Shown here: one piece after another, positions 5,905 through 6,051 of the stretch | How positions within the stretch are numbered: position 1 is the first letter of the stretch | Layout: each line of letters begins with the position of its first letter | Assembly (NCBI GenBank): GCA_035380045.1 | Contig: DAOSWM010000117.1 | Span: forward strand, 1 to 6,051 | DNA from: DAOSWM01 sp035380045 | Lineage (GTDB): Bacteria > Bacteroidota > Bacteroidia > Bacteroidales > Tenuifilaceae | Reading direction: 5' to 3' | DNA length: 6,051 bases | Notes under the pieces: generated by a model | Databases searched by the model: none | The model's input: the letters and a program-made list of their open reading frames with translations, nothing else | What the model was told of the DNA's origin: nothing | Translations under genes and position numbers: made by a program

Positions 5905-6051
5905 AAAAATTGTATGAGTTTTAAAAATAACGCGTAAAGCTACAAATATTTTGGCGATTAGTAATAAAAAATGAACCAAAGCAGAAATGGAACGTGGATG
6001 GAACGCAGATGACACGGATATAGCAGATTGGCGCTGAATTTTCATTAACCA
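5905..6051. other. Leader region upstream of the coiled-coil gene
   Basis: This stretch is non-coding on the preferred start. It holds the 11-bp repeat and an A/T-rich segment before the ATG with no Shine-Dalgarno. A minus-strand AATATTTG resembles a -7 box, but the nearest TTTG is about 26 bp upstream of it, too far for the usual 19-21, so no promoter is called. Confidence 0.5.
5989..6032 (+). repeat. Degenerate 11-bp tandem repeat in an intergenic leader
   Basis: Four consecutive 11-bp units can be laid out: GGAACGTGGAT, GGAACGCAGAT, GACACGGATAT, AGCAGATTGGC. The first two match at 9 of 11 positions and later units decay. ACGGAT/GCAGAT-type phrases like these recur between genes in many Bacteroidota genomes as far as I recall, so this is probably a dispersed non-coding repeat family and not coding sequence. 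It lies about 85 bp upstream of the coiled-coil gene start. Confidence 0.5.

Noticed and set aside
5905..6045. 47-residue N-terminal extension of the coiled-coil protein starting at 6045
   Set aside because: The extension runs through a non-coding tandem repeat and would put odd sequence before a normal cytosolic lead and membrane anchor; ATG at 5904 gives a sensible protein.

Overview
This window looks like a stretch of Bacteroidota chromosome, most likely Bacteroidales or a relative. The reasons are the protein sequences, the lack of Shine-Dalgarno sites before most starts, A/T-rich leaders, a TTTG-N19-xAnnTTTG type promoter upstream of nadA, and a MORN_2/YwqK-repeat protein with a signal peptide. 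Finer placement is not possible by eye. All convincing genes are on the minus strand, so transcription runs from high to low coordinates.

Reading with transcription, the first block (about 6051 to 4158) starts with a non-coding leader holding a degenerate 11-bp tandem repeat. Next comes a 304-residue membrane-anchored coiled-coil protein of unknown function. It is followed 37 bp later by a 264-residue carbohydrate-esterase-4-like (NodB-fold) polysaccharide deacetylase homologue that starts at GTG. The two may be co-transcribed, and envelope work is a reasonable guess for both.

Between 3535 and 4157 lies a gap of about 620 bp with no convincing gene. It is A/T-rich and patterned. It holds five same-strand copies of AAGCTAA, a perfect 17-bp palindrome, and two direct copies of TTTAACAGCA spaced 11 bp apart. 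The direct repeats abut a predicted promoter for the next block.

The second block (3534 to 1 and beyond) is a tight three-gene operon. It contains nadA (quinolinate synthase, an Fe-S enzyme of NAD synthesis), an exported 511-residue MORN_2/YwqK-type repeat protein starting 11 bp after nadA, and ruvB (Holliday junction branch-migration motor) starting 2 bp after the repeat protein. RuvB runs off the left edge of the window after 325 residues. The three products have no obvious common pathway, so the linkage looks like Bacteroidota operon packing and not a functional system.

I found no CRISPR array, tRNA, rRNA, insertion sequence or defence module. The least explained items are the repeat protein inside a housekeeping operon, the patterned intergenic gap, and the coiled-coil/deacetylase pair.
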